Shown here: positions 1-10,936 of the stretch, piece by piece | Layout of the letters: every line of letters begins with the position of its first letter | Position numbering within the stretch: the stretch's first letter is position 1 | Assembly (NCBI GenBank): GCA_025642065.1 | Contig: JAODUP010000316.1 | Location: 512,001 to 576,000, forward strand | Origin: Paralvinella palmiformis | Lineage: Eukaryota > Annelida > Polychaeta > Terebellida > Alvinellidae | DNA length: 64,000 nucleotides | Reading direction: 5' to 3' | Notes under the pieces: generated by a model | Told to the model about the DNA's origin: nothing | The model's database searches: none | Seen by the model: the letters and a program-made list of their open reading frames with translations, nothing else | Program-made: the position numbers and the translations under genes

Positions 1-574
1 AGTGGCTGCAAAACATCTGAACATTGACACACTTAGAGTCAAGTAGATCCAATGATACAAATAGATAATAGTGTATCAATTTATTTGTTTACGGTTTCAT
101 TTTTGTAGGATGTAATGAGGATGCTTCAATCGCAGCTCTGTCTTTATTTACAATCAAATAATCAGTGAAATAAACCAAAGTTGGCATAATAAACAGTATT
201 TGGAGATCTTTCAGGACTGTGCCATGGAAACTATTTGTTCTGAGGAAAATGATGGGATCAGACGGAGGAGCTTTCAAGCTATGCGATAAGCTATACCTCC
301 CATGTGAAGAAATCCAGATCAGGTTATTAGTCATCTCTGTTTAATATATCATTGCTTTCTGGACTGTATCATGGCTTTTATTTTTTCCTTAGATATGAAG
401 AGACTTCATCGCAAAAGAATATTTGGCTCAGAATTGATCTTGAATTTATTACATTCAGCATTCCTCTCACAGTTTGTTGATGAAAATTAAAAACAAATTA
501 TTATCAAGTTATAGGCGTAGTTGAAGTAAAATTAACTGAACAGCAATTGTAGTTATATTGGCCATAAACCAATA

Positions 575-1190
575 AGGGTTGACACGTTTTTTATGACATG
601 ACATTATCATAAACTGTCAAAAGCATATTTTTTATGAATATTGGCATAACCAACAAATTTATGACATAGTTATCGGAGATACACCTGAAAATTAGTTTTT
701 TTAGAATGGTTTGAATTATTAAGATGTCCTAAATTTAATATTATAATGATAAAAGTCAACTAACCTGATTGGTCTGTTAATTTGTTTCTAGAGCTTAGGG
801 GGCTGGTGCTAATGTATATCTGTTGCTGACCATGCATGCAGTGACAATGGCTTGATTTATGTGGCAGGAGTTCAAGATATCAGCTGATCTGCTTACTATA
901 AACCCATTTTATGGCTTTCACATTAAATTATCGTTACACATTGTTAGCTTAATGCAAAACAAACATCTGCATAATATATAAATATATTAAATCTGACATA
1001 TAATCATAATCCACAACTCCTTTTAAGCAAAATAGATCAAATGTGTAAGTTAAAAAAATATTACAAAATATAGCGAATATATATGGTTATAATAGTTTAA
1101 GATGGTTTCTGACATCATGAAGCTGTTTATGATTGGTTTATGACACCGTCATGTCATGAACATATTTATGACTGTCATAAACCCAACCCT
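575..1190. mobile_element. Candidate foldback/MITE element with AGGGTTG termini
   Basis: The left end reads AGGGTTGACACG followed by ATGACATGACATTATCATAAA. The right end, reverse complemented, reads AGGGTTGGGTTTATGACAG with further TCATAAA and ATGACATGAC words. The ends are therefore imperfect inverted repeats of the same words. No coding capacity is seen inside and no target duplication was found. It lies upstream of the first recognised HENMT1 exon. Confidence 0.5.
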
Positions 1191-1221
1191 GAAAACAACT
1201 TTCTTACTACAACACCTGTGT

Positions 1222-1223
<2 letters not shown>

Positions 1224-1281
<58 letters not shown>
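1224..1281. repeat. (AC)n microsatellite
   Basis: About 58 bases of uninterrupted AC dinucleotides lie 53 bp upstream of a HENMT1 exon acceptor, inside the intron. Confidence 0.97.
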
Positions 1282-1283
<2 letters not shown>

Positions 1284-1334
1284 AGTGAAAGTGAGGCTGA
1301 GAGGAATTTGTGATAGAATTCTTTACAATTGCAG

Positions 1335-1582
1335 GTTGTTGACTTAGGTTGTTCAGAGCATAAAGTTTTACCTGTGTTCAAGTCAGTTCCTACAATAGAG
1401 ATTATTGTTTGTGTGGACATCGACCAAGCTGCATTATCTTCAAACCCTCATCTATTACAACCACTTCTGACGGACTACCTGGCACGCCGGTCAAGACCAT
1501 TGGTGATTTCACTTTATCATGGTGATGCTCAACTCTATGATGTCAGACTTGCAAATACAGAGGCAGTCACGTTAATAGAAGT
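1335..1582 (+). CDS. HENMT1: HENMT1 exon with cofactor-binding motif
   Basis: The acceptor is ttgcag and the reading starts VVDLGC, the Rossmann motif I. It continues through VCVDIDQ, LLTDYLARR and SLYHGDA, which fit the HEN1 methyltransferase fold. The donor gtcagt after GAAGT leaves two bases that join the first base of the next exon to make Val of EVIEH. Confidence 0.92.
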
Positions 1583-2804
1583 GTCAGTACTCCATATATT
1601 TTTGCTCCATGTTGATAAACAATTGATTATTTAAAGCAAAAGGCCATTGTTTTTTGAATACTTGTTTTATGGGATATTTTCTTTCCAAAAATTAGGGTTG
1701 GTCAGAATAGAAATAAAATAAACCACTGAAAACATAGGGTCGGTCAAAAACAATTGACACAAAGTTCTAGTTTCTGAAAGATTTGGTACCCAACCATTTA
1801 CAAATGCCTCATGACACATATTCTGGATTACTGTGGTTTTATATTTTATTTTTACATTGATATTCAAATTCAGTTTAACAATTTACAAGATTTTTAGGCT
1901 TGAAGACCGATTTACTGTCGAAATAACTGAAATAAGTTTGAAGTGGAACTGATTTGTCACCATCTTGGATTAGACTGCATGGTAGCCTAATCTGCTTCCG
2001 GTGTTCAGGAGGGTCGGCGCGAAAATAATAATAAAAAGGTTAAACGTTAATTTTGTTTCCCCGTGGCGGGTTTCAGCTGTGATCAGCCAGCGGGTTTGTA
2101 AAACAAGTATTCAAAATACAATGGTGTAAGTACAAAATAATAAATTAAAAAAATGGATATTGTGTATGGTAATTATTAGTGGATTTTGATAATCATCATA
2201 AATGATCTAAAATGTATAATTGTATTGAATTTATAGACTACGGAGAAATAATTTTTCATTTATTTAGAAACGTTAAACATGTACGTTATATTTTTCTTAA
2301 ATACACAACATATTAAGACCTTTAACAATCCACGACTTTAAATCCATGTGAGATGATGTTTTATGGCCACATTTGTGCAAATCCGTGTGAGAATTTTGAC
2401 AGCCCGAATGATTACGTTTTACTTCTGATTATATTTCAGAATAGAACATTTGTCTCCTGACATCCTTAAAGCCGTGAGCAGCAATGTTTTTTCTAATTTG
2501 CACCCACGAGTGATCGTTATTACGACACCCAATGTTGAATATAATGTTGTGTTTGGTGACGGCACTGGATTTAGACATTGGGATCACAAGTTTGAGTGGA
2601 CCAGAGCTGAGTTCGAGAAATGGTGAATATATAATGTAGTTCTTTGCTGATGAGGAATGCTAAAATTAAAATATTATTGATTTAATTAAACACATCTACT
2701 TGCACAGTATAATTAAAACTACTGCATGATGAAATTTACATAATAACATACAATGTATATCCACATATTTAAAGTTGTAGATTAGAAATATGATTTATAC
2801 AAAT

Positions 2805-2854
<50 letters not shown>

Positions 2855-5800
2855 CTTAAAAAGACATCATGCATGTATGTTTTTAATGATATTTTATAAT
2901 ATCTTGATGCTGCTGTTCACCAGTTTCCAAGAATTAGCTAGTAGTAGAGAAACAAAGCTACTCTGTGGCTTTGATGAAACAGGCAGCCTTTCCTTAATAA
3001 TAATAAATGTGCATGGTATTTATTTTTAATAAGGATGACCAACTTCCTGATGAAATTATCTGATTAAAGAGACATTGAATGTGTATGGTCTACGAGATGT
3101 TAATTTTTAAAAATCAAATTTTTTTTATTCCCATGAATACAGAATATGTAGAGATTTGTAAAGATGCTCATATCTGATGAGAACATCTATTGAACGTATT
3201 GAAATATATATGTCAGATATTGTCTGGAAAGGAATTATTCATGGTTATGCACTGAAACTCCAAAAATCTATTGTAATTTTTTCCGAGCCATGATAGCACA
3301 GTTAGTTAGAGCGCAGAACTCGTAGCCGAACGGTCGCAGGTTCGAGGCTCTGTGAGCTGCAATGCTGTCATGTGGCGACTGGTTCACTCATCCATGAAAA
3401 AATGAGTACCCGACAGGACCGATGGCTATGTGTTTGAGTAATGCTTTGCGCCTATAATGGCAGCATCCATTGTATGCTCCCTTGGGAGTTGAGATGTGTG
3501 CTGGATGGAAAAGGTCTGAGTCAGGGATAATAATATTGTAAATAATATTGTAAAGCGCCTAAGAGCAGCTTCTAGTTGAATAGGGTGCTATATAAATATC
3601 ACATATTATATTAATATTATATTATCTAAATGCAATATTTTCTTAAAATAATCTCTGTGGATGAGGGCTTGTTTTGTTTAACTTAAGTATTAGTCACATT
3701 TGGGAGATGAGACTGAAGGGCTACATTCACTGAAATGTTTTTAGTCATGCATATTGAATTTGATTTATTATTGCTTTTATTATTACACTATTGTTATTAT
3801 GCAAATTTTAAAAGCATTTCTTTATGAGTGAGCAGGAAAGGGTATTGGTCCTTTTGTGCATAAATGTTTTGCTTGTGTTCTTGTAATCAACTTTTTCTAA
3901 CACCACACTGCTGTTTCGTTTTATTTAACATTATTCAGGTTCAGACAGATACTAGATATTAATGCATTATTGTAAAGATCGGGCATGACAGTTTTCCATT
4001 TACAAATTTGTGTGAAATAGAGTGTGTGTGGGGGGGTGTTATTTCTATATTTTTTTCACGGTTTGCATCTTTTGGCAACTTTTTTGCGGGACAACTCGAC
4101 CCAGGTGTACTTTCTTTTGAGAACACGAAGCAGAAACTGGAATGTCAACATCTTTTAAGATTCTAAGCTGACAGCAGCCTGTGTGTAATCTTTTGAAGGT
4201 TATCAGTGCCTTCAATACTAAGTCATGAGAAAGATATTTTAGTTTTATGGGGTTTGCATCTGGGTCTGAATTATGTGAGCTGAGCAGGTGTAGTGATGTT
4301 GGTCTTACCGGCAGTATTAATATGTTATATTTTTCAATTGTTCTAAAGGAAGAGTTTCTCTGACACCTTAAAAAAAATTCATTATTTGATGTTGTGGAAA
4401 TTGATGCACTAAAAACCTTGCAGTAGAGCCTGTGGGTTGGTGGAAAATTTCAAGAATAATTATAATCTAGTGAATCCTGCAGTTAGTCTAGTGCAGTACA
4501 CTCAGTTGGCTTGAGGCTGAGTTATGAGTTGAGGCTATCAAACCAAGAAGATTATGAGTAAATTACCATCACAAAGATAACGTGTTTCAGATTGATAGCA
4601 GCCATAAAATGAATTATTACTGAGCAAAATGAAGTAATCTTGGATCAGTGGATCATCAGTCATTTCATCCGCTTTTCTATTTTGGAAAGTATCGTTAAAA
4701 TATGAATAAACACTTTATCGGTTTATATAGCTGTACATCTAATGGTGGTAATGGGCCACATTATGTGACTATATTTCAGGTGTGGTACCCTGGCAGAACA
4801 TTATGGCTACTCAGTAAGCTACTCGGGAGTTGGTTCACCACCTGCAGATCTACAATACATAGGCTACTGTACACAAGTGGCTGTTTTTAAGTTACTAGGA
4901 GATTGGCATACCAGTATACCAGTTGGAATGGAAGACAGTATGCCATATCAGTTGGTGAGTATTAGCCATGCCATGAATCAGTCTACACAAGTAGCTGGGT
5001 ACAGTCTAGTAACATGGACATTTCTTGATCCGATTTGCTGGCTTTGGGTGCTTAGTCAGATTTGTTATACACTTTCTTCAATAAAATTTGCTATCATAAT
5101 TTTTATTTTGCAAAATCATATCGCTAATCTCATAAGCGTACAGCTTATTTGGCCTGTGAAAACTTCACTATTATTTCATAGTTAATATATTCACTTCTTC
5201 AGAAACTTGCTGCATAAATCTCCTTAACAATTACACTCTTGCTAGAATGTTGTCTTTCTTGTCAGCCTGGTATTCATTTAAAATTGGGTAGACTGAACGA
5301 TGGAAGGATTGAAAAAGGTTTCAAAAGGGACATGAAGCAGGGAACTGCAGATAGTTAATGGTACACTAACTGAAAGGATTGAACTACCTACTGTTTTATC
5401 TCATCATTCAGCTGTGCAGGATGAGGCTGACTGTTCTGATTATGTAAAGTTTGGGATGGTAGCTAGTGTTGGTGCTCTTCTGTTATGTTTCAAGTTTAGA
5501 TACAGCATAGTTTGGAGTCTGAGCCAAGTTTTTAATGCTGCCCTCACTGGTACACTGACTTGGAGGCGAAGTTTTGGTACAGTACCTTGAAAGGAAATGT
5601 TTAAGAAGACAATGTGTCTGTATATTTACCATTATTGTCTTAACAAATGAGTACATTTTTTGCATAAATATATGCCAACAGCTTAAAGAGTGTGTCCATC
5701 CACATCGGATTAATGAATTGAATACGGATGATGCTATTGCCATGGAAACGAGTTACTACCTTCGAATGTTAATCAGCCAGTGTTTAGGAAATGAGCATGT

Positions 5801-6555
5801 GGAGAACACAGATTACATCTATGACAGTATCACCAGAGTACTACGGGTCAGTCCAAGCTTCCTTCTCAACTTCTCGCACATTAAGCGGATTTGTCCCGAT
5901 GTCAAAACGCTAATGTAAGTATCCAGGTTAACTTGCCAGATGTTCATAAAATTAGTGTGGTTATGAAATGGAAAGTGCCCCAGCAATTGAAATCATTAAT
6001 GATGCAGTCGAATATTGTTAAATCCAGCCTGATTTTAAAATGAACCAAAGCATGTATGGCTAACATTATTAGAATACTTCAAAACTGGAAGGCATTAACG
6101 AGGCTTCAATTTGCAAGAGTGATTGGTTATTTTATATGTTTAAGAAGAAATGAATCCATTTTTATTTTGGCAAACAGACAGTGTCCAAACTCTACAAATG
6201 TATGTATTAATGTGTTAAATTCTGTGAAGTTACAGATAACACACACGTGGACATTTGCATTTAAACATAAGAGTGTGTTTCTTCAATTTACAGAATGTCA
6301 CTGTCACAAAAAGGTTTCCAGTTCACGGATGATAAAGGTTATCTGATACACTCGCAGCCTGTGGAGGATAGGAGTGACAGTGATGATGATAACAATGATG
6401 ATAATGATGATGAAAACAGGGTAAATGTAATAGGTTTAGATTCTGATTATGTTAATGGTTTTAACAACACCATGGAAGACTGGAATGATAGTGATGATCG
6501 TACGAATATTATAAGTTTAAATGCTGAGTATATTGGTATGTGGGCTACACAATGA
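1335..6555 (+). CDS. HENMT1: Small RNA 2'-O-methyltransferase HENMT1/HEN1, 3' exons of a split gene (5' part missing)
   Basis: HEN1-family enzymes use S-adenosylmethionine to methylate the 2'-OH of the 3'-terminal nucleotide of piRNAs (and siRNAs in some animals). Five exons join in phase: 1335-1582, 2440-2622, 4780-4954, 5682-5914, 6294-6555. In order they give the cofactor motif VVDLGC, the VDIDQ acidic loop, the metal-binding EVIEH (created across the first junction), DHKFEWTR with the fourth ligand His, then SGVGSPP and YCTQVAVF of the family core, and an acidic tail. All four expected metal ligands (E, E, H, H) are present, so the core looks functional. The family normally has a short N-terminal segment before the cofactor motif; I could not find that exon in 1-1334, so it is upstream or unrecognised. 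The first donor could be read two ways; GAAGT|gtcagt restores EVIEH and the reading phase. Intronic and 3' UTR transposons are listed separately. Confidence 0.93.
2352..2380 (-). repeat. Short fragment of the tRNA-headed SINE family 2
   Basis: GATGTTTTATGGCCAC then TTTGTGCAA matches the 3' part, in minus orientation, of the SINE seen complete at 6598-6795. It is short and diverged, inside a HENMT1 intron. Confidence 0.4.
2440..2622 (+). CDS. HENMT1: HENMT1 exon with metal-binding residues
   Basis: The acceptor is atatttcag. The exon encodes IEHLSP, VIVITTPN and the diagnostic DHKFEWTRAEFEKW. The Glu and His of IEH and the His of DHK are the family's metal ligands. The exon ends in TG before gtgaat, and Trp is completed by the first base of the next exon. 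Confidence 0.93.
3280..3605 (+). mobile_element. tRNA-derived SINE (family 1) in a HENMT1 intron
   Basis: A tRNA-like head carries a box A-like AGTTAGTTAGAGCGC and a box B-like GGTTCGAGGCT. A non-tRNA body follows, then a tail AAGCGCC...GTGCTATATAAAT and TA-rich repeats. The tail closely resembles the 3' end of the LINE that terminates near 55370. No target duplication was identified. Confidence 0.8.
4780..4954 (+). CDS. HENMT1: HENMT1 exon, end of methyltransferase core
   Basis: The acceptor is atatttcag and the donor is a consensus gtgagt. The exon encodes HYGYSVSYSGVGSPP and IGYCTQVAVF, the last conserved strands of the HEN1 methyltransferase domain. It ends on a codon boundary. A 13-codon microexon at 5420-5458 between this and the next exon would also keep phase, but its donor (gtagct) is weak and I do not include it. 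Confidence 0.93.
5682..5914 (+). CDS. HENMT1: HENMT1 exon, C-terminal region
   Basis: Acceptor gccaacag, donor gtaagt. It reads from phase 0 as KECVHPHRINEL and ends with two bases of an Ile codon completed by the last exon. Sequence conservation outside the methyltransferase core is weak in this family, so the assignment rests on splice signals and phase continuity on both sides. Confidence 0.8.
6294..6555 (+). CDS. HENMT1: HENMT1 last exon with acidic tail and stop
   Basis: The acceptor is aatttacag, and the first base completes the Ile codon left by the previous exon. The exon encodes an Asp/Asn-rich stretch (SDSDDDNNDDNDDEN) followed by two related segments, VIGLDSDYVNGF and IISLNAEYIGMW, then TGA at 6553-6555. 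The acidic tail is low-complexity and its role is unknown. Confidence 0.82.
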
Positions 6556-6597
6556 ATAACTGTAATGGTAATGATAGGGATATATCTTGATAGGTGT

Positions 6598-6795
6598 CAG
6601 GGGCGCCTCCGTGGTCTAGCGGTAGCGTGCTGGACCACAGATCACTACCACCCGCGTTCGAATCTCGGCGTGGGCATATCTGAAGGTTGTTTCATCTTTA
6701 ACGTCGCCTCATTACCTTTGGAGGTTGCTCGGCCCATTTAGCCTACCTTTTGCACAAAAGTGGCCGTAAAACATCAATCATCATCATCATCATCA
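6598..6795 (+). mobile_element. tRNA-derived SINE (family 2), full length with target-site duplication
   Basis: The head has box A-like TGGTCTAGCGGTAGCGTGCTGG and box B-like GTTCGAATCTC. The body includes TGCTCGGCCCATTTAGCC, and the tail is an ATC triplet run. A perfect 10-bp duplication TGATAGGTGT flanks it (6588-6597 and 6796-6805). It starts 43 bp after the HENMT1 stop and so probably lies in that gene's 3' UTR. Other copies are at 43017, 56752 and 62019. Confidence 0.9.
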
Positions 6796-6805
6796 TGATA
6801 GGTGT

Positions 6806-7790
6806 ACACCTTAGTTATTTATCTGGTAGTAATTTGTTTTAATCTACGGATCAAGTCGGTATCATAATATTGGTACATCCAGGGTGTGGCTGTGTATATT
6901 ATTGGTTTGTTTTATTTAACAATATTTATTGTTTGTGTCTTACTATTTATAAATTATAGACTGTTCATTGCTTGTTGTATTGTGTGTATGTTTAGTGAAA
7001 AAAGAAAGATTTTTAGATAGAAAACATTTTGCTTTTAAGAAACCAGTATGCTTGATGACCGATTTATAAGTTACTGAATTATGAAAAACGATTTGTATAT
7101 ATTTTGTAGATCTGAGACAGTATTTATTCGGCTCACATATTTCACAATTGCATCATTTTTGTCCTGTCCTTGGATGGATGACGTATCGTATACAGACAGA
7201 TGGCTTTTTATAGATAAAATTTCAGTTTATCAGTGTTGCTATGGTAACACTAGATCTGTTTTTGAAATCAATAACATTACAAATATCTACACTATTTATT
7301 TATGTATATGAACTTTATTTTGTATTTTGTCGTTATTGTTGTTGTTTCTGAAAAGTTAGTGATGATTCGACGAGTAACAAATATATCTATCAATTGGCTT
7401 GTTGTGTTATCTTTTAATGAGGATGATCAGATAATGATGATGTCTTCTCTTTAAAATGACAGATATATCAGGGTACCTAATAGTGGGAGTACAGGTATAA
7501 ACTAGGACAGTAGCAGTAAATGCTTATATTTGCAAAAGTGCTAATATTCCCTGAAATATTTTGATCATTAATACATGACTACCTGCAGTAATTGGCAGGT
7601 TTCAACAATTACAAAAGTCAACCAATAAAGTCAGTTCTTAAAGTCTACTTAAGCCAGCCTGGACTTGATGAAAAAAGGTGGCTTTTGTGGTAACGCCTCT
7701 CTATATTTAAGCTCTCTGGTCATGATACTGACATATTTCGATTATTTCACTCGGCTACCCTATCTCAGTTACATACTTCTTTTTATACAT
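6806..7790. other. AT-rich intergenic stretch, nothing recognised
   Basis: No splice-supported exon, transposon protein or structured repeat was seen. The first few hundred bases may be the rest of the HENMT1 3' UTR, but no polyadenylation site could be placed with confidence. Confidence 0.4.
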
Positions 7791-7839
7791 TGGAAATTTG
7801 AAAAATGATAGCCCTGGACATTTTTCGCGCTTTATGTAT

Positions 7840-8025
7840 GATTCTGTCAAGTTTTCTACCATGTCTCCACAAGACGGCAGCACCGGATATTTATCTTCCT
7901 GTATGGACGTTCTCTACATACGTGTCGCAAGGTTACAGCAGGAAAACATCGCGTCAATATTCACTGTGATCTTAATCGTACGACAAAGAATTTGGTGAAA
8001 GTGGAAATTCATCTGCAGTTTCAAG
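7840..8025 (+). other. Possible non-coding first exon ending at a consensus donor
   Basis: This is a CpG-containing stretch, richer than its surroundings, that ends at TTTCAAG|gtaagg. An in-frame stop precedes the donor, so it would be 5' untranslated. The assignment to any gene is unproven. Confidence 0.15.
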
Positions 8026-8230
8026 GTAAGGTTTATATGCTTTTAAATCTTAAACTAAAAGCATATATGACTAAAGTGAATCAAATCACAAAATTTTCCT
8101 TGTTTATTGTGTCATGGTACGGCTGGATTACTATGCACTATAACTATAGGAAAGGACATTAAGATTATTCCAGTTGATTGTCCGACCCGAAATGGAAACT
8201 AAAATATACGGATATTATTGTTTATTCATT

Positions 8231-8272
8231 ACCCATAAATATTTCAATGTGACCCATAAATATTTCAATGTG
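8231..8272. repeat. Perfect 21-bp tandem duplication
   Basis: ACCCATAAATATTTCAATGTG occurs twice head to tail without a mismatch. Confidence 0.95.
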
Positions 8273-8579
8273 ACTGATGACGTGGCATTTCTCCAGACAT
8301 CAGCCAACCAACGAATTACTTGATATTATGGCTGGAAGGTGTGAGTTATATGGTTCAGTCTCGTGGATATTGTATATGTTTGTTAAGGCATTAGTCTTTA
8401 ATTTATTAAACATAGGGATACCTGCGCACATTCAAAACTTGGTTAGTTATAATTAATTTATACGGTTTGATTAGGGCACGCGTTGGTGAATGTTTATACG
8501 CTACCTCTTCCTCATATAAAACCCAACACGCATTTCACACACACACACACACACACACACATAAAGACCAGTGGTTGTA

Positions 8580-9330
8580 ATATTTTGTTGTCTTTGGACT
8601 CTGGCGATATGACGAGTTGTAAAGTCCTGGCCGGTTGTCGAATTAATTTATGGTATGAAGAATTAGTGATCGCCCGTACTTGCCGCTTATCGGTTTGTGG
8701 CCGACCAATTGTGGGGTCAATGGGTGTGAAATCATAGTGCTCCGATTGTTTGATGTGCGAAAGAAGTTGGTGGTCACCCGTTCGGTGCCGCTTGGCGATT
8801 ATTGGCCGGCCAGTTGTTGGGATTGCACGGGTGTAGATGTAGTAGCCGCGGGGTTTGGTTGGGTTTGTTCTGTATTAATGTTTTCGGGGTGTGGGTTGAA
8901 TGTGTGAAAGTTTTGTTAGTGAATGTTTGTAATGGTACAGCCAAGTCAGCGGAGATTGGATCAAGGGACACGAGAGTCTCCAATGGACAACCCGCTGATA
9001 TATACCTGTTTGGATGTGTGGGAGGAGTTTTTAGTGGGGGATTGTTCTCGACTCAGCCAAGTCAGCGGTGATTGGACGAGGTGACCATGCGGGCTCTACC
9101 GGACAACAACGCTGACGGTGCTGAGGGGATAATTCCCTATATATATCTTGATTTTTATAGATTTTCTTTTTGATGAGAAGTGAAGAGTGGAGGGAGGAGA
9201 GAGGTGGTGGTTCTGGGGTGTATTATTTCGAGGAGTGTATAGTTTTTATACAGTTTTGAGACCACATGAGTTCGGAGTTTTGAAAGAGATAACTTAGCTA
9301 AGGCCGAGATCCGGGACGGACATTACAGAA
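8580..9330. other. GC-richer block with tandem inverted repeats
   Basis: The block is clearly richer in G and C than its surroundings. Two related units, 8939-9010 and 9054-9125, begin CAGCCAAGTCAGCGG, continue GATTGGA, and end with the complementary ACCCGCTGA or AACGCTGA, so each can fold on itself. Each is followed by TATATA. No protein was recognised. It could be a promoter, or the terminal region of a repetitive element such as the gypsy remnant downstream. Confidence 0.4.
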
Positions 9331-9825
9331 GACAAACAAATTACCCTTGAACAGTACTTAACATAAATGTATCAGCTAACTGTGGATGTTTACATATTAT
9401 AAAATTTGTATATTTATGTTGTAGAGCTGAGCTTTGGAATTCCAATTGGCTCCTCTAATTCTCTGGATTTATTAAGAACATGAAATAGTAAACTTTATTT
9501 GGAGTTCTTTATCGGGATCTAGGAATATAAAAGCCAGCAATGAAAACTTAGAACCGGGAAACAATAGTTATGAAATGAAGTAAATGAAAACAAGCATTTG
9601 TGTATAAAATTATGAAATATGATTGTGCATTGATGCATCTAGATATCTAGTCCAAATCAATAAACCAGTATTGTGTATGAAACTGAAATAATTGGTTCCT
9701 GGATAAAGATAGGCCACTCATTATACAACAACATTTACTAGCATTAAATAAATTAAATATAGGTTAGATGTACTTGATTATTTATTAAGTATGGACTGAA
9801 TTGGTTTATAATTAGGATATCATTA

Positions 9826-10090
9826 TTCACCCGCACGCCGGTTCCCCAGTGAAGATTTTGTCTCCTGCCCACCCGGCAAAGATTCTGTTTCCCAGTGAAG
9901 ATTTTGCCGCCTGCACACCCGGTCAAGATCGCCGGCAGTCAGGAGTCTCGCTTGGACACTGGCATTCTTGTTTTTACTAAAAACTGAAGGGAGACGGAAA
10001 AAATGGAATGCTGAGTTCGAGGAGCTGTCGGTCGGCCAGACATTTCTATGCTGAGGTCGAGGAGCTGTCGGTCGGGCAGACATTTCTAAA
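9826..10090 (-). repeat. Two short tandem duplications below the gypsy integrase
   Basis: In 9830-9930 a unit containing CCAGTGAAGATTTTG and ACCCGGCAAAGAT recurs at about 57 bp. In 10012-10088 a unit containing GAGGAGCTGTCGGTCGG and CAGACATTTCTA is duplicated. Both lie where the 3' end of the minus-strand retroelement would be. Confidence 0.6.
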
Positions 10091-10180
10091 TATCTCGATT
10101 TTGAGGCCTATATCTTGTAAATTTAAGGCGTCTACTTACAATAAGTTCACCAAAGATGATTGTTTACGTTGACTGAATAA

Positions 10181-10770
10181 TTATGGATCTGGTGCTTTGG
10201 GAATGAAATTGAACTGAATAGTTGGAACCAGAGTTCTTAACGGTCGAGAAATCAATAGTTCAGCTGGATTGATTCCATTCGCTAGTGGTGTAGCACATAA
10301 AATCAACAATGTTAGATAGGGCTCATCACACACCATCACACACCTCTTTGATTGTTCTTTCTGTACGTTCCGCTGCGTCATTACCAGAAGGGTGAGCAGG
10401 GCTGCTTATGATATGGTTGAAACCATATTTTTTTGCAATTGCAACAAACTCATGTGCTATATATTGAGGTACAGTACTTGAATATACGGATACAGGAATT
10501 CCATGCCTGACAAATATCAACTTACTATGTAGTGCGGTCTAGTTGTGCTAGCTTGATATAGTGTGAATACAGATTGACAAGGAGAAGGTACTTGTTCTGT
10601 TTGTACTTAAACTAATTTGTAGCAATTATTTGCCATGGGTCCTCTGGTAGATCACAAGAGGTTCCACCGGATGTTTGTGATGTTTACACTCAGATGACAG
10701 TTAATTGTCAGATCACCAAGTTGTTTATTCAGTCCAGGGCACCATACAGACTGTTTTCCAAGACCTTGAA
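10181..10770 (-). pseudogene. Gypsy-type integrase, broken
   Basis: Pieces in different frames cover the end of the zinc-binding region (about 10770-10600, with stops) and the catalytic core end at 10326-10525 (HGIPVSVYSS, KKYGFNHIISSPAHPSGN, AERTERTIKE). The Glu of the D,D-35-E triad lies in the AERT segment. The C-terminal stretch at 10181-10330 reads PLANGINPAELL and RPLRTLVP. At least two frameshifts separate the pieces. Confidence 0.85.
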
Positions 10771-10936
10771 ATAGTTTCGGAAACTGTTTGGTAATGTCCC
10801 TCTTCAGGTCACTAACAATTCACTCGATTGCTAGATTGATGCTAGCAACAAAATAGTATAATGACGCACTACGAGGGAGTACGTAGATGTCTCATACGAT
10901 TGAAGATCTACGAGATTTAATTGCTGACGAAAAATG

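Larger units (their letters stand above)
1..1334. other. HENMT1 upstream intron or 5' region, no exon recognised
   Basis: No convincing exon is seen on either strand. The N-terminal HEN1 segment that normally precedes VVDLGC was looked for and not found. The stretch contains the candidate foldback element at 575-1190 and the CA microsatellite at 1224-1281. Confidence 0.5.

Noticed and set aside
1224..1420. Minus-strand open frame with a long Cys/Val run
   Set aside because: It is the translation of the (AC)n microsatellite and overlaps a real HENMT1 exon on the other strand.
5420..5458. HENMT1 microexon DEADCSDYVKFGM
   Set aside because: It keeps phase, but the donor gtagct is weak and the neighbouring exons join in phase without it.
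6598..6670. A tRNA gene
   Set aside because: Box A and box B are present, but the copy is the head of a repeated SINE with target duplication and does not form a complete cloverleaf as read.
7868..7881. CTCF-like motif CCACAAGACGGCAG
   Set aside because: One position differs from the core consensus, and a single site of this length is expected by chance.
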